Shown in pieces: positions 33,317-43,513 of a DNA stretch of 64,000 nucleotides. The notes under the pieces are model-generated. The model was given only the letters and a program-made list of their open reading frames with translations, was not told the origin of the DNA and did no database searches. Numbering within the stretch: the stretch's first letter is position 1; each line of letters begins with the position of its first letter. Made by a program: the position numbers and the translations under genes. Origin of the DNA: Nitrosomonas communis (lineage in GTDB: Bacteria; Pseudomonadota; Gammaproteobacteria; Burkholderiales; Nitrosomonadaceae); contig NZ_CP011451.1 of NCBI RefSeq assembly GCF_001007935.1, forward strand, positions 3,100,001 through 3,164,000, in the 5' to 3' direction.

Positions 33317-33419
33317 ATTCCATTTCTAAATCAATCATGACGCGAAAACGAGCCGCAGACAGTATTAATCATACAGCAATGTGAAACCGACAAAGCCAGT
33401 TTTGATTTAGAAGTGGAAT
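33317..33419. repeat. MITE-like repeat, family 1, copy 7
   Basis: A near-canonical copy: ATTCCATTTCTAAATCAATC at the left, GTTTTGATTTAGAAGTGGAAT at the right in pieces, interior GCCGCAGACAGTATTAATCA. It sits 47 bases upstream of the lipoprotein gene and so may carry or disturb its promoter. Confidence 0.9.
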
Positions 33420-33465
33420 AGTGAGATTAAAAAATATACATAGTCTATAAAGAAAAATAATCAAT

Positions 33466-34092
33466 ATGAAAAAAGCTGTACTCGTTATTTTAATGACTAC
33501 TTTGGTACTATCTGGTTGCAGCACAACTTATTATCTTGAAGGCGCAGAATATAAAGGTAAGAAAAAATATATCGCAGCGAGAGCTGCGATGCATACCCGC
33601 TGTATCGAAAGCACCGAACCGCTTCCTACGCCGCTTATTGAGCGAAAGCTCATTGCTTTGATTCCTTCTCAGGAATTGATCAATACAACTATTTTAACGA
33701 ATCTTAAAGCGATTTCCCCGGATTATCCTATGACCAGGGAAGACCTACGTTATGATCCATTATATTCAGGCGTTAATGAAAATTTCAAAATGGTAGTTGA
33801 ACTGATAAAAAGGAAAAATTTGTATCAAACAGTTGAAATGATTGAGTACGAAAATTTATCAATCCCCGAAGCTAGCGTAGATACCGATATATTTCATGTT
33901 GTGCTGGCTACTGCTACCAACCGGAATGATCGATATTACCTCACCAGAGAAAAGAGAGGAAAGCTAAGAATCGATTATGGCGCGATAAATCCGCCCTGTG
34001 TGCATGAGCGCGTTAGCTTCATGTACGTGACTCAATGTGAAACATTCCGTGATAATTTGCTATCTTCTCTTCAGACGCTTGCCTTGCAATAA
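33466..34092 (+). CDS. Hypothetical lipoprotein
   Basis: 208 residues with a lipobox LVLSGCSTT (Cys at residue 18). The mature part is alpha/beta with segments PLIERKLIALIPSQELINTT and EDLRYDPLYSGVNENFKMVV. Two Cys occur near the C-terminus (INPPCVHERVSFMYVTQCET). I recognise no family. It is probably anchored in the outer membrane. It is monocistronic. Confidence 0.7.
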   Translation: MKKAVLVILMTTLVLSGCSTTYYLEGAEYKGKKKYIAARAAMHTRCIESTEPLPTPLIERKLIALIPSQELINTTILTNLKAISPDYPMTREDLRYDPLYSGVNENFKMVVELIKRKNLYQTVEMIEYENLSIPEASVDTDIFHVVLATATNRNDRYYLTREKRGKLRIDYGAINPPCVHERVSFMYVTQCETFRDNLLSSLQTLALQ

Positions 34093-34420
34093 CGCGTTAA
34101 TATATAACCGAACTTGATTGCTTTTAGGTTAATTAAAATAACATGGGTGCCACAGCTTTGGACGAAACAATCGACCAACAGATGAGTGACAAGCTATGCC
34201 ACCAGCCAAGCGGTTTCTGGGCAAGACAGACGAGGTAATTGAAGATTAACTTAGAGAGTCTCTGATTTTGAATTGCAAATAATTATCCAAATGGAAAAAA
34301 CTAGTCCAGAATACGACTTGCTTGCGCGGTATCTGTAATGTAATAGCTATAGCGATGCCGGGTTTTATCCTTCTTCATGCGCAAGATAGTGGTTATAGTG
34401 GTTAGTAGTGTTTTGTCACA
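34093..34420. other. Intergenic stretch with short coding-like scraps
   Basis: Short open frames such as MPPAKRFLGKTDEV near 34197 are seen, but none has a ribosome site or a length that supports a gene. It borders a decayed transposase and is probably debris of the same transposition events. Confidence 0.35.
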
Positions 34421-35020
34421 TGGCAGCGACCACCACAAAAGGGTCGATTAAGCTCAGCAATATTCTTCTGACTGATATAAAGCTCACTATCCAGCGGGAG
34501 AAACACTTCTTCAGTAGTATAACTTATCGTCAGAACCTGTTGACCCTTGACGGTACGCCCCGTCAATTGATCAAAATGACTGGAAATCCCTGTTATCTTT
34601 TACCACGCCTTGTTTTGACTGAATCATCCAGCACAAAAGCTTTCATCTCATGGCCTTCAAACTTATGTTCTATCACGACTTGTCGTGCAATCTGGTAGTG
34701 TAGGCGTCGCCTACTGACATCTTCCCACTTGAGATAATCATACATCACATCTTTTCGGGCATCGCTGAAACTTTGCATGGATTTGCGGGAAGTCATGTCA
34801 ATCGAATCAACCTTTAACCACACCCACATTAACAACCAATAAACAACTTGCGTAAATGTCACCCCCGAGCACTTATGCAAGCCAGCGCGATGCAGCAAAA
34901 TGACTACATACAATTGATTCCGCAATGATGCGAAAATATTATCAATCTGCAGTTCCGACTGGTCAAATAAATCACCAATTAAACTTGGCAAGCCTAATCG
35001 TTTTGTATCACGATTCATCA
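34421..35020 (-). pseudogene. Decayed IS4-type transposase
   Basis: The reverse strand encodes SLRNQLYVVILLHRAGLHKC, WLLMWVWLKVDSIDMTSRKS, FSDARKDVMYDYLKWEDVSR and FEGHEMKAFVLDDSVKTRRGK (the first catalytic Asp region). It then shifts frame and continues as SSHFDQLTGRTVKGQQVLTI down to about 34421, where it stops. The C-terminal half with the last catalytic residues is lost. No intact inverted ends were found. Confidence 0.65.
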
Positions 35021-35347
35021 AAGCCCTCTTGTGGTTAGTTAAGTTCGTCAAGCAAACTATATTTTACCACTTAGGAGGCTTTTATTTTATGTTAATCAAT
35101 TGGTTATAATGATCTCTTTACCAAAAATGAATTCCAATACTTAAGTAAGAGATAATGACGAAGCATAAACTCGTCATTATCTCTTATTTGACATTAAGCT
35201 AATATGCAATTATACTTTCGTTGCTTTTGCCAAGAATCATCAACACGTATAGTATTACAAATCAATGTGTTGGAATTATTTTTTAGTATTATAAAAAGTA
35301 GTTTTAAGGAGAAACACAAATTCACCTAGTCCAAAACATAATTCGTT

Positions 35348-35770
35348 ATGTTTATGTCAGAGGTATTAGTAGTGATATATTACAAATATATGCAAAAACA
35401 ATTATTCATTAATTCTGTCATCCTGATATTTTTCGTGAGCATGCTCACGAATACATTTGGGTGGTCTTTTAATGATAAGGTTTTTGCTCATGAGTTAGAT
35501 CATCACTACCGTGCTTCTTTGTTTTCCGCTGATCCACAAAAGCATATCGATTTGCATGTTGCTCTTGGCGACGATAATGGAGTGTTGGATGAAGCAACTC
35601 ATTTATGTCTTCATGCAGCTGGACAATTCATTCCCTTATTCTTTAATGCACCCTTAACTATAATATCTATTCCCGCTAGTAAAGAAGTTTTAGCTTCACT
35701 TACTTCCGTTACCGCTCCAGAATTTATTCTGGATTCCTTATTTCGCCCTCCAAAAAACTTCGCAAGCTAG
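35348..35770 (+). CDS. Hypothetical exported protein
   Basis: 140 residues as drawn. An ATG at 35390 (MQKQLFINSVILIFFVSMLT) would give a cleaner signal peptide and a 126-residue product. The mature region begins FAHELDHHYRASLFSADPQK and holds His-rich and acidic patches, and the C-terminus reads FRPPKNFAS. The HELDHH start and the FRPP end recall small periplasmic proteins found beside metal-efflux (CzcCBA-type) operons, but no efflux genes are present here. Function unknown. Confidence 0.6.
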   Translation: MFMSEVLVVIYYKYMQKQLFINSVILIFFVSMLTNTFGWSFNDKVFAHELDHHYRASLFSADPQKHIDLHVALGDDNGVLDEATHLCLHAAGQFIPLFFNAPLTIISIPASKEVLASLTSVTAPEFILDSLFRPPKNFAS

Positions 35771-36411
35771 ACGACTTCAAGCCAAGCCAAATGTAGTCTT
35801 TGATGTTGCCATAGCGACTATGGCCGCTCAAAATAACGCTGAGCACTGAATTAAGCTGACTTTTAGAGAGTATTTAACAATAATTTGATTTTTTGCCATA
35901 TAGTTGAAATCATAATTTCAACTATTGTATGAGTCTAATGTACCAAAGGTACTAAAGCGATTTATCAGGCAAAGAATGAGCGCTAGTCAGCCACTATTTA
36001 GTTCGCAAAGAACCTCGTGGGAAATAGCCGGTTCATAGCAAATGTGCTATCGTCCTTACGGTTCTCTATATCAGCAAAACTGGTGGAACTTAAATTAATA
36101 TTTTAGAAAGGTTGTGTTAATGAAGAAGTTTTCTATGAAGAAGCTAGCCCAGGTAATCTATATGTAGGCTCACGTTATCAGCTAGCTCAGTTAGCGCGAG
36201 GAATAATAACGCACGGTTGTTAACCTTTTTAAGCACTTATAATAATTGTATTCAGCCGATAGTAATGGCTATCGATTATTTCAGCGGCAATGTTTATCTC
36301 TTTAATTACGAGAATGATAAACTAATAATATAGGTGAATGACAGGATCATGCTTATCAAAACCAAAGCTCAACACAACAAAACTATGGTTAATTTTACAA
36401 AAAGATAAGCA
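35771..36411. other. Gene-free AT-rich region
   Basis: No supported gene in about 640 bases. A 15-codon frame at 36120 (MKKFSMKKLAQVIYM) follows a GAAAGG site but is too short to call. An inverted pair (ATAGTTGAAAT and ATTTCAACTAT near 35900-35925) forms a potential hairpin. Confidence 0.4.
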
Positions 36412-36441
36412 TGAACACCCTCCCTTGAGGGAAGGTGTTCA
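36412..36441 (-). terminator. Terminator hairpin after the peroxidase-like gene
   Basis: TGAACACCCTCCC and GGGAAGGTGTTCA form a 13-bp stem with one mismatch and a TTGA loop, 22 bases after the stop of the reverse-strand di-haem gene. A TCTTTTTG tract lies downstream on that strand. Confidence 0.7.
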
Positions 36442-36462
36442 TTGCTGATGAATGCAAGAGTT

Positions 36463-37962
36463 TTATAGCGCTGCTAAGAAAGCGACAAGATCTGCTCTCT
36501 CTTTTGCGGTAAGGCCGATATTAAAACGATTATTGTAAAACTCAACTACTGCAGGCAAATCAGCAGCTGAACCATCATGGAAATATGGTGGTCGTGATGC
36601 TACAGAGCGCAGAATAGGTCCTTTGAAACGATCAATATCTTTCCATTTACCTGTAACCAAAGCGCGTCCCGGGTCGGTTGTCTGGATCGTTTCACCGGTC
36701 TCTTTGTTTCTCAGGGTATAGAGCGGCATATCCGGTGTACGGCGTGAGGCATCAGAGATACCGATATCCAGCGGCACCGGTGTAGAATGATTGCCAGAAT
36801 TAGGGGTGTTATGGCATGTCGTGCACGTACCTGCAATTACGGGCTCGTCTAAATCATCATTAAGCCCCTTAACACCGGTGATATTGATAGGTTTTGTATT
36901 AAATAACGCTTGACCGCGCGCAATAGCAGCACGCGCCTGCGTAGTCCTTTTTGCTGATCGAGTGCGTTTATTAAAACGATTCCAACTATCATAAAGCGAC
37001 ATCGCATTGGGATTAAAAGCCGCACCAGTTTGATAATCACCTTCTATAGTATCATTTATACCAAAATAATAATCTTGTTCCAAAAGTGCTTGAGGACCAC
37101 CGCGTGCTTTCTCTGCGGTTAGAGAACCTGCCTCATTATCCTCTATCTGTGCGCTGAACAAACTTAATTCAAAATCCACGATCGCTTTTCGCTCCTCTGC
37201 GCTCAAATCATTCAACGCTTCAGCATGACCTAAGGTAGCATTGTTGGATTGAGTATTTAAATCTACAGATACAGGAGAAAAACAATGTACAGTTCCAACA
37301 ATACAATTCGTAGAAGTCAGATCCTCCGTAGTTTCCCGACTATCCCACATGACAGAGCTTAAAAATTTAAGATTGGTACTTGGCATGGGACGGCGGAACA
37401 AAGACAGTTCGGTTTCGCTTGCAAAACCGTAAGGATCATCAACATCTGTTAATTCAAATTCTGCGTTAGCAGGAATGCCGATCCCTACGCGTATATTTGC
37501 TTTATTCAGCAGCATGCTGTAAGCGTTGCGGCGTTCTTCAAGCGTTAATTGATCCGGATGAGGAGACTCAGGATTATTCGCGCCATCTACCGGCCTAAAG
37601 AGTGGATCTAACCCTTCTGTTTTTTCGAAGAGCTCTTGCACTCCTGTGGGTGTAATCGTCCATCCCTGCGAAGAAACATGACAGGAAGCACAGCTACGGC
37701 CATTAGATCCAAAACTTTTAAAAAATGGATTATCAAGATCTATAAAACCGGCAGTACTAAATGTTGCTTCGGTACCATGGCTATTCTTCACACGAAGCAT
37801 ATTTGGCTGGTGATTTGAGCTGCTATTGCTTTCCTCAGAGGCTGTTCTTTCCTCAGATGCTGTTCTTCCCGCAGATGCTGTTCTATCTGCAATTACTGGC
37901 GCTGCTAGCAACAAAAGTACAGCGGATAATGTTTTCAATTTAATTTTATATTTACTACTCAC
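36463..37962 (-). CDS. Di-haem cytochrome c peroxidase/MauG-superfamily protein
   Basis: 499 residues with a signal peptide (LSAVLLLLAAPVIA) and two haem c motifs, CASCH (residues 91-95) and CTTCH (380-384), as in bacterial cytochrome c peroxidases and MauG. The spacing between them is about 290 residues and the protein is about 150 residues longer than typical CcpA. The end block GPILRSVASRPPYFHDGSAA followed by VVEFYNN is typical of the superfamily. After the signal peptide a ser/glu-rich stretch repeats RTAS units. It is periplasmic. Peroxide reduction is the default assignment; MauG-like oxidative protein maturation is possible but there is no adjacent amine dehydrogenase. Confidence 0.85.
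   Translation of the reverse strand: MSSKYKIKLKTLSAVLLLLAAPVIADRTASAGRTASEERTASEESNSSSNHQPNMLRVKNSHGTEATFSTAGFIDLDNPFFKSFGSNGRSCASCHVSSQGWTITPTGVQELFEKTEGLDPLFRPVDGANNPESPHPDQLTLEERRNAYSMLLNKANIRVGIGIPANAEFELTDVDDPYGFASETELSLFRRPMPSTNLKFLSSVMWDSRETTEDLTSTNCIVGTVHCFSPVSVDLNTQSNNATLGHAEALNDLSAEERKAIVDFELSLFSAQIEDNEAGSLTAEKARGGPQALLEQDYYFGINDTIEGDYQTGAAFNPNAMSLYDSWNRFNKRTRSAKRTTQARAAIARGQALFNTKPINITGVKGLNDDLDEPVIAGTCTTCHNTPNSGNHSTPVPLDIGISDASRRTPDMPLYTLRNKETGETIQTTDPGRALVTGKWKDIDRFKGPILRSVASRPPYFHDGSAADLPAVVEFYNNRFNIGLTAKERADLVAFLAAL
37836..37893. repeat. Short tandem repeats inside the di-haem protein gene
   Basis: Units like CTCAGATGCTGTTCTTTC repeat about three to four times, encoding RTASEE/RTASAG units just after the signal peptide. 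Copy number could vary by slippage without a frameshift when whole 18-base units change. Confidence 0.7.
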
Positions 37963-38414
37963 TACATACTCCTATGATTAGAATCAAATTAATTTGCAAA
38001 AATCTTGATGAACCTAAATTTTCACCAAGCACCAAAATCAAGCCGAAAAACTGAAGAATAGCCTTACAACTTTACTGACGACTAAGATTTTGAGATTGTG
38101 ATTCTTTTTAGTATTAATTGATTAAATAAAAAAACAACAACTACTAATAAAAAGAATTAGTATTAGCGTTATGCAAAGCACTATTCATGCCATGATATAT
38201 TAATCGATATAAATCAATAAGTTATTTATAGTAAATAGAAAATATAAAGAAATAATTGTCACTGTCATACGACAATCAAAGTTGGTGTTTCATATAACCG
38301 TTTATTTTTAAACAATTTATTTTGTATAAAATTAGAGACATATTACTATAGCGTCGCATAACCAGTTAATTTTTAGAAATTTATTTTGTCTTTGTTAAAA
38401 ATTCTTGAATTCAA
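37963..38414. other. AT-rich intergenic stretch with small direct repeats
   Basis: Two related blocks (CATATAACCGTTTATTTTT near 38290 and GCATAACCAGTTAATTTTT near 38356, each followed by AATTTATTTTGT) form a tandem pair of about 65-bp period. No gene is seen. It borders the decayed IS30 element. Confidence 0.45.
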
Positions 38415-39240
38415 GTAATAAGTGCATAACCCATCAATTTTTCAGCATCTGTGCCTGATAATTCGCGTAACACTTCGTAAGGCGTCCTAAACCCCAAGCA
38501 CTTTCTTGGCATGCTGTTAAGTTTGTGGACAGCCTCCAACACCTGCTGGGTAATCACATCCAGCAGCCCACTGCTTTGGGAAAGTACTGTCGTAACAGCC
38601 CGTTGGCGTTCTCGTTCTGGCCACGCTCCCACGAGTGGCAGGATTTGGCAAAATAGGTTTCACATCAATAGCATCCGCCACCTGTTCATGCTTAGCAAAC
38701 TCCTTACCATTGTCACAGGTAAGGGTACGCACCCTGTCCTTGAATACACCCATCAGGGTGGATGATCCTGTATGTCACCGCCTCTGCAGTTTTATTTGCC
38801 ACTGGTTAGTGCGCTCTTGTGTCCCTTGCCAATCATGGTGTCTGCTTCCCAGTCACCTAACCGTTCTCGTCGGTTTGCTACCTCAGAGTGTCTATCAATA
38901 TCTATCCGATTGGGAATGCCCTTACGGCTGCGTGTGAGGCCACCATAGCGTTTGCGGTATTTCCTCGCATGGTGGCGTAAATTCAGGCACAGCTGACCAC
39001 CTGCCGCCCGTTTAACCTTTAAGGCATGTTGGTAGATGGTCTCATGGCAGATACTGGCCCAGCCTTCCTGTTCGCTTGCGCATGGCGGTAACGGCGCATC
39101 CCTGTGTTCCGCGCAAGTTCCCGACTAATGGTGGATTGAGAACGGTTCATATCCCGTGCTATCCGACTCTGCCAATCCCCATGTTTCAGGCGTATTTCGA
39201 TATAATTCCTTTCCGTAAGGGTAAGTTGTGTGCATAAGCC
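38415..39240 (-). pseudogene. Decayed IS30-family transposase
   Basis: On the reverse strand the N-terminal HTH reads TQLTLTERNYIEIRLKHGDW, then SRIARDMNRSQSTISRELAR and AGPVSAMRPSTNM. The catalytic core has VRTLTCDNGKEFAKHEQVAD. The end reads LNSMPRKCLGFRTPYEVLRE, a hallmark of IS30-type transposases. These pieces lie in at least three frames, with deletions between, so it is inactive. Intact ends were not identified. Confidence 0.8.
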
Positions 39241-40016
39241 ATAAGATCTCCCGTCAGTGGTATGTCGGAATGCCTTTTACCATACCTTGCTCTTGACTGC
39301 CTCGCCTGGCATGCATCTCAGCTTGATAAACAGGTTATGTATTTAGGATACGAATTCAGCACTTATAACGATTGGGAATATTTGCGAACCTTCAGCGATT
39401 TAGTGGAGAGGTTTCAAAATCGAATAAACAGGAGAATTTGAGCATGGCACAGCCGATATTTTGAAAAATTGCTTCAATATGCTGGCATTAGAAGCAGATA
39501 ATGCTCTAATTTACCTGCCAAATGCTTGAGGAGCAGGAGCAGACATCAAACATCTGAATTTCTATGTCTATGGCAATAGAAGAAGCAGACTTTGGTAGCA
39601 CAATAAACTCAAGGATCAGTTGGGCAATGAGAACAATTTTTCTATCCAATAATACTTTGAGCATATTGCGGAACAAAACAGCATCAATGCTTTCTTCACT
39701 TTTACCACAAAGAGAAAACGCACCAGCTTCAGGCAAGCCGTAAATAGGGGGGGCAATAGATTTATGATTTATCTAAGCCAGAATGAGCGGATTTATTTCT
39801 TAAAGGATAAATAACTCAACAAGAAAGACGACAAATTCATGACTAAATCGCGGCTTCAGATTAACCAAGTTTTTGCTGTCACGAACTAGCGTTCGAGATT
39901 TCTATCAAGTAAAAGAAGAGAGTTCTACGAATTATCGCGCTTACTGTACCAGCAACTGAAGCAATATTTTGTCGGTTATCGGGTAGACTAAGAAAAGATT
40001 AGAGATATAGTGCCTA
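39241..40016. other. Region with no supported gene
   Basis: Frames are broken throughout. A 76-codon reverse frame at 39506-39736 has no ribosome site. The base composition and scattered coding-like scraps suggest further transposon debris but I cannot name it. Confidence 0.35.
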
Positions 40017-40119
40017 ATTCCATTTCCAAATCAAACATGACGCGAGGGCGGGCCACAGACAACATAAATAATACGGCAAGTTGATGCCAACAAAGCCAGT
40101 TTTAATTTAAAAATGGAAG
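40017..40119. repeat. MITE-like repeat, family 1, copy 8
   Basis: Begins ATTCCATTTCCAAATCAAAC and ends AATTTAAAAATGGAAG; interior GGGCCACAGACAACATAAAT and GGCAAGTTGATGCCAACAAA. The same TGCCTAATTCC flank precedes copy 7 at 33317. Confidence 0.88.
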
Positions 40120-40494
40120 AAAACTTCTAAGAAAACTACTTCGGCTCATTCTAAAATAACTCCAAGGCATTAGAATGGTTGATGAAATTCGAACCCATGA
40201 CAATCGGAATCAGAAATTGGATAAACCAAAAGAACCAGCGCAGTCCATAATACATAAATGAATACTTATTCTGACTCACTTTAGTTTTTTGTCATTTTTT
40301 ACCCATCAGTGCCCCACTATTTATTTTTTTACCAATCATCTGACCGATAATGGCGATAATCACTATTATCCGTTCATTCGACCATATCCAGGGCCAGGCG
40401 CAATAATCGTTGGCAGATTAGTTGCCTCGTACGGGTTTATTTGGAAATCATCGGAAAGCCCTGAAGTAGGGCTTTTCCGCAAGACTAGAGTGGT

Positions 40495-40890
40495 TTAATA
40501 CCGGCTACCACCCCCGGTTCCCGAAGGAGCTCCCGTTCCTCCTGATCCCGGAGTACCTGATGGTGATCCATAGCCACCTCCGCTTGATCCACCACCTGAG
40601 GTGCCAGAAGAGCCCGTGCCCGGTGTAGTGGAGCCTGGCGTACCTGGCGTGCCCGGCGTGCCCGGCGATCCTTGTCGTTGAGTAGAGGTTGACGATGAAT
40701 CCCTTGATCCTGACGTGCCGCCGCTACCCCTCATGCTGCTGTCGCCCTGGCTAGCTCCTTGGTCGGACATTGAACCACCTGGCTGCCCAGATCCACTGGT
40801 TTGCGCTTGGGCAAAACCCACTAAGCCTACAATCAGGCCTGTCATTAGAACGGATGAAGCGAGATTTTTAACAATAGAAAAAGTTTTCAT
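40495..40890 (-). CDS. Secreted Gly/Ser/Pro-rich low-complexity protein
   Basis: 131 residues. A signal peptide (LMTGLIVGLVGFAQAQ) is followed by a low-complexity mature region of Gly, Ser, Pro and Thr with runs such as GSPGTPGTPGTPG and GGGSSGGGYG, ending in GGSRY. It resembles the protein at 738-1106 in signal peptide plus PGTP repeats plus SRY end. Likely envelope-associated or exported and disordered. The ATG at 40890 follows a GGAGGAAT-type ribosome site. Confidence 0.7.
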   Translation of the reverse strand: MKTFSIVKNLASSVLMTGLIVGLVGFAQAQTSGSGQPGGSMSDQGASQGDSSMRGSGGTSGSRDSSSTSTQRQGSPGTPGTPGTPGSTTPGTGSSGTSGGGSSGGGYGSPSGTPGSGGTGAPSGTGGGSRY

Positions 40891-41404
40891 GTTTTATTCC
40901 TCCATATCACATTACACATCACAGCAAACTTGCTGTCCTTATACTCTACTCCGGCGTTCAGCAAATTACTGTTCGCTAGCCCACAGAGCAAGAATATATT
41001 TCAGCACCCAATTGATTAATATAAGAATAAGAACAAAACATAACCATACTGAACGCATGATTATCATCGATAGTAAAAGAATTTGGCAGTTTGTTTGAGT
41101 GTGGATCAAATATATACCCAGAGTTTAATACGAAATTTGGCTTGAAGAGAGAGCACGGTATCTGCTTTAAAGGCATACAAAGAAAGACACAGACTTGTTT
41201 GTGTTATTTCAATTCGCATTAAAAAATGAAGAAATCAAATAAAATAGCCATGTATTATGAGGAAAAAATCATAGCAGGAAGAGTGACTCACCATATTGAA
41301 AAAAGACACCTGCAATGTGATAGCTATTATTAAAAAAATGGCTCAATTAAACATAATAGAGAGCGCCCTCTTAAGCTCCAAATTTTGCCAACACATCATT
41401 TCTA
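40891..41404. other. Intergenic region up to the IS5-family element
   Basis: No supported gene. The end carries TCTA (41401-41404), the left copy of the IS target duplication. Confidence 0.4.
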
Positions 41405-42744
41405 GGGCACCTCTAAAAATACCTAAAAAAAGCAAATCAATTCAACCAGGAGGGCAATTTCACTTGATTCTCAAAGTTTTTCTGTCCAATAATTAAATTT
41501 TTCTAAATTCAAGGTGATTCGGGTTGTTATCTTCTCGTTTTTGCTCCCTTTAAGCCATTTCGGGCGCACTAACCCTATCGAAACTGAAATACCCTTTTCG
41601 AATCAGCGTCGCTACACGCTTGATGTTATAGACGAGGTTGAGTAAGCCTATTTGTACTTTTGCTCTCCCATAACCTATGGTACGAATCGTGATTCCGCCC
41701 AGTTCATTCGTCATCGAACCAAACACATGCTCTACTCGTGCACGCACCCGTGATTTCTCTTTGTTACTGGATTTTTGTGCTTGCGTGAGGGGATGATTGC
41801 GAGCGCCTTTTTCATGAATCTGACTCGTGTATTTTGAGGTGACCAGACTTTCTTCCTGTGCATTGCTGCGGTATGCTGAGTCCGCATAAATATCTGCGCC
41901 TCCCACTTCAGGGGATTGCAGCACTTCTTCCAAAACCTGACTGTCATGAATTTGCGCTGAAGTAACTTCCCATGTGGTTATCAGCTTGGTATCGCGATCC
42001 ATATTGACGTGATCTTTGTAACCATAAAACGATTCGCTGTTCTTCTTCGTCCAACGCGCATCAATGTCTTTTTGCGCCAGTTTGTGGGGATTCTGTCCCC
42101 ATTCAATCGGAACGGCATCTTCTTTAATCATCTTGTTTTCTTCACGTGTATTGCGTTGTTTAGGCACACTCACAAAGGTCGCATCAATGATCTGACCTGA
42201 CTTCAGTTCTACCTCCAACTCTCGTAAACATTCATCGAATCTTGCAAACAGACGATCCATCAGATGGTTCTCTTTCAACTCTTCCCGGAACGACCACATG
42301 GTCTTTGCGTCAGGCACTACCCCTGCCAGACCAAGTCCCAAAAACCGCATGAAACTCAACCGGTCCCGGACTTGATACTCCAGCCGATCATCTGACAGAT
42401 TATTCATTCTTTGTAATACCAGCATTTTGAATAGCATCACCCGATCAAAGGGTTTGCGGCCTGCTTCACTTTTCCGGGGCTTCGTCGTTGTCTCTGCAAG
42501 AAGATCAGCGAATAGATTCCAATCGATTATGCGATTCAGCTCTTCAAGCGGATCATTTAACTTACTTAGCTGAGCATATCGATTGTCAAGGTCAAAAAAA
42601 CCGAGTTGCATGGTGAGGACTCATATCGGGGAGCATAATCTCATTATTATACATTTGAAACAACGTGTTATCCTGGACAAATCAAGAAAATACTACTTTC
42701 TCCTAACGCGCCTCATTTTATAGCTTGAATTTTTAGAGGCGCCC
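41405..42744 (-). mobile_element. Complete IS5-family insertion sequence (1340 bp)
   Basis: Inverted ends GGGCACCTCTAAAAAT (left) and GGGCGCCTCTAAAAATTCA (right, reverse strand), one intact transposase gene, and a perfect 4-base target duplication TCTA (41401-41404 and 42745-42748). Intact ends, gene and duplication indicate a fairly recent insertion. Confidence 0.9.
41550..42611 (-). CDS. IS5-family transposase
   Basis: A 353-residue DDE transposase. The N-terminal DUF772-like part reads WNLFADLLAETTTKPRKSEA, GRKPFDRVMLFKMLVLQRMN and LSDDRLEYQVRDRLSFMRFL. The catalytic core has GQIIDATFVSVPKQR (first Asp), ADIYADSAYRSNAQEE (second Asp) and RVRARVEHVFGSMTNELGG (Glu). It is full length and unbroken, so probably active. 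Its terminal repeats match those of the MITE at 22625. Confidence 0.93.
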   Translation of the reverse strand: MQLGFFDLDNRYAQLSKLNDPLEELNRIIDWNLFADLLAETTTKPRKSEAGRKPFDRVMLFKMLVLQRMNNLSDDRLEYQVRDRLSFMRFLGLGLAGVVPDAKTMWSFREELKENHLMDRLFARFDECLRELEVELKSGQIIDATFVSVPKQRNTREENKMIKEDAVPIEWGQNPHKLAQKDIDARWTKKNSESFYGYKDHVNMDRDTKLITTWEVTSAQIHDSQVLEEVLQSPEVGGADIYADSAYRSNAQEESLVTSKYTSQIHEKGARNHPLTQAQKSSNKEKSRVRARVEHVFGSMTNELGGITIRTIGYGRAKVQIGLLNLVYNIKRVATLIRKGYFSFDRVSAPEMA

Positions 42745-42770
42745 TCTATATTTCTATGCTTAGCACGAAG

Positions 42771-42798
42771 ACAACGAGCAGGCGAATCTGCTCGTTGT
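42771..42798. terminator. Hairpin after the KGG protein gene
   Basis: ACAACGAGCAG and CTGCTCGTTGT form a perfect 11-bp stem with a 6-base loop, touching the stop codon of the reverse-strand gene. Confidence 0.65.
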
Positions 42799-43178
42799 TA
42801 TTGCTGATTAGCGATTTTTATGGCTTTGCCTGCCTGCTTCCGCATGCTGCTCAGATGTGCCGCCACGAGTAGAGGAAGAGATGATTTACCTTTATCCTCG
42901 GAGTCGCCTTTACCACGCGAATATCTACCTTTGCGGCCCGCCTCACGCGCTTCTTCCGAGCTAAATTCATGGGCTGTAACTTTTTCATGGGTAGCATGAC
43001 CTCCTTTCCTGCCTGCTTCGCGTACTTCCTCCGAGGTAAACTCATGTGCAGCACCCTTCTCGTAAGCTGCATGGCCGCCCTTGCTCGCAATTTCACGCTG
43101 TTTTTCTTCGTTTATGGAAGCAAAACCACGCTGGCTGGTGCCCTTGTTGTCCTCATCCTTTCCTTTATTCGAAGACAT
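42798..43178 (-). CDS. KGG-repeat stress-induced protein
   Basis: 126 residues, highly charged. It has a first unit SINEEKQREIASKGGHAAYE and further EEVREAGRKGGHATHEK and EEAREAGRKGRYSRGK units, which are the KGG motifs of general stress/Con-10-like proteins. The tail is basic (SSMRKQAGKAIKIANQQ). Such proteins are induced in stress or stationary phase; the molecular role is unknown. The ATG at 43178 has GGAGGGTA just upstream. Confidence 0.88.
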   Translation of the reverse strand: MSSNKGKDEDNKGTSQRGFASINEEKQREIASKGGHAAYEKGAAHEFTSEEVREAGRKGGHATHEKVTAHEFSSEEAREAGRKGRYSRGKGDSEDKGKSSLPLLVAAHLSSMRKQAGKAIKIANQQ

Positions 43179-43513
43179 AATACCCTCCTATTCGATAAGT
43201 TCAAAAAACACTCATGATATGTTTGGGTTCTTTATCTCTGATTTGATAAAACAAAGATTAATTTAGAGCACTCTTCGAATCGGGCTTTATCTGTACGTAA
43301 AAGCACATAAGCCTAGAATTAAAGCTTGAATACAGGTTGGGATTTTATCTACAAAAAATTCAATGCCTTGTCATCATGTTACAAGTGGGGCAGGATCTTG
43401 AATGCGCTGAACATTGATCATGATTAGGAGTGGAAATTTATTGAGGACAGCTCCTAATCCCCTTCCCAAATCAAAAATGCGGCGAAGACGAGCCGAAGAC
43501 AGTATTAATAATA

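Noticed and set aside
36120-36167. 15-codon frame MKKFSMKKLAQVIYM after a GAAAGG site
   Set aside because: Too short to support without conservation; could be a leader peptide but there is no gene downstream on this strand.
41296-41496. 66-codon forward frame
   Set aside because: It crosses the left boundary of the IS5-family element, so its second half is element sequence.
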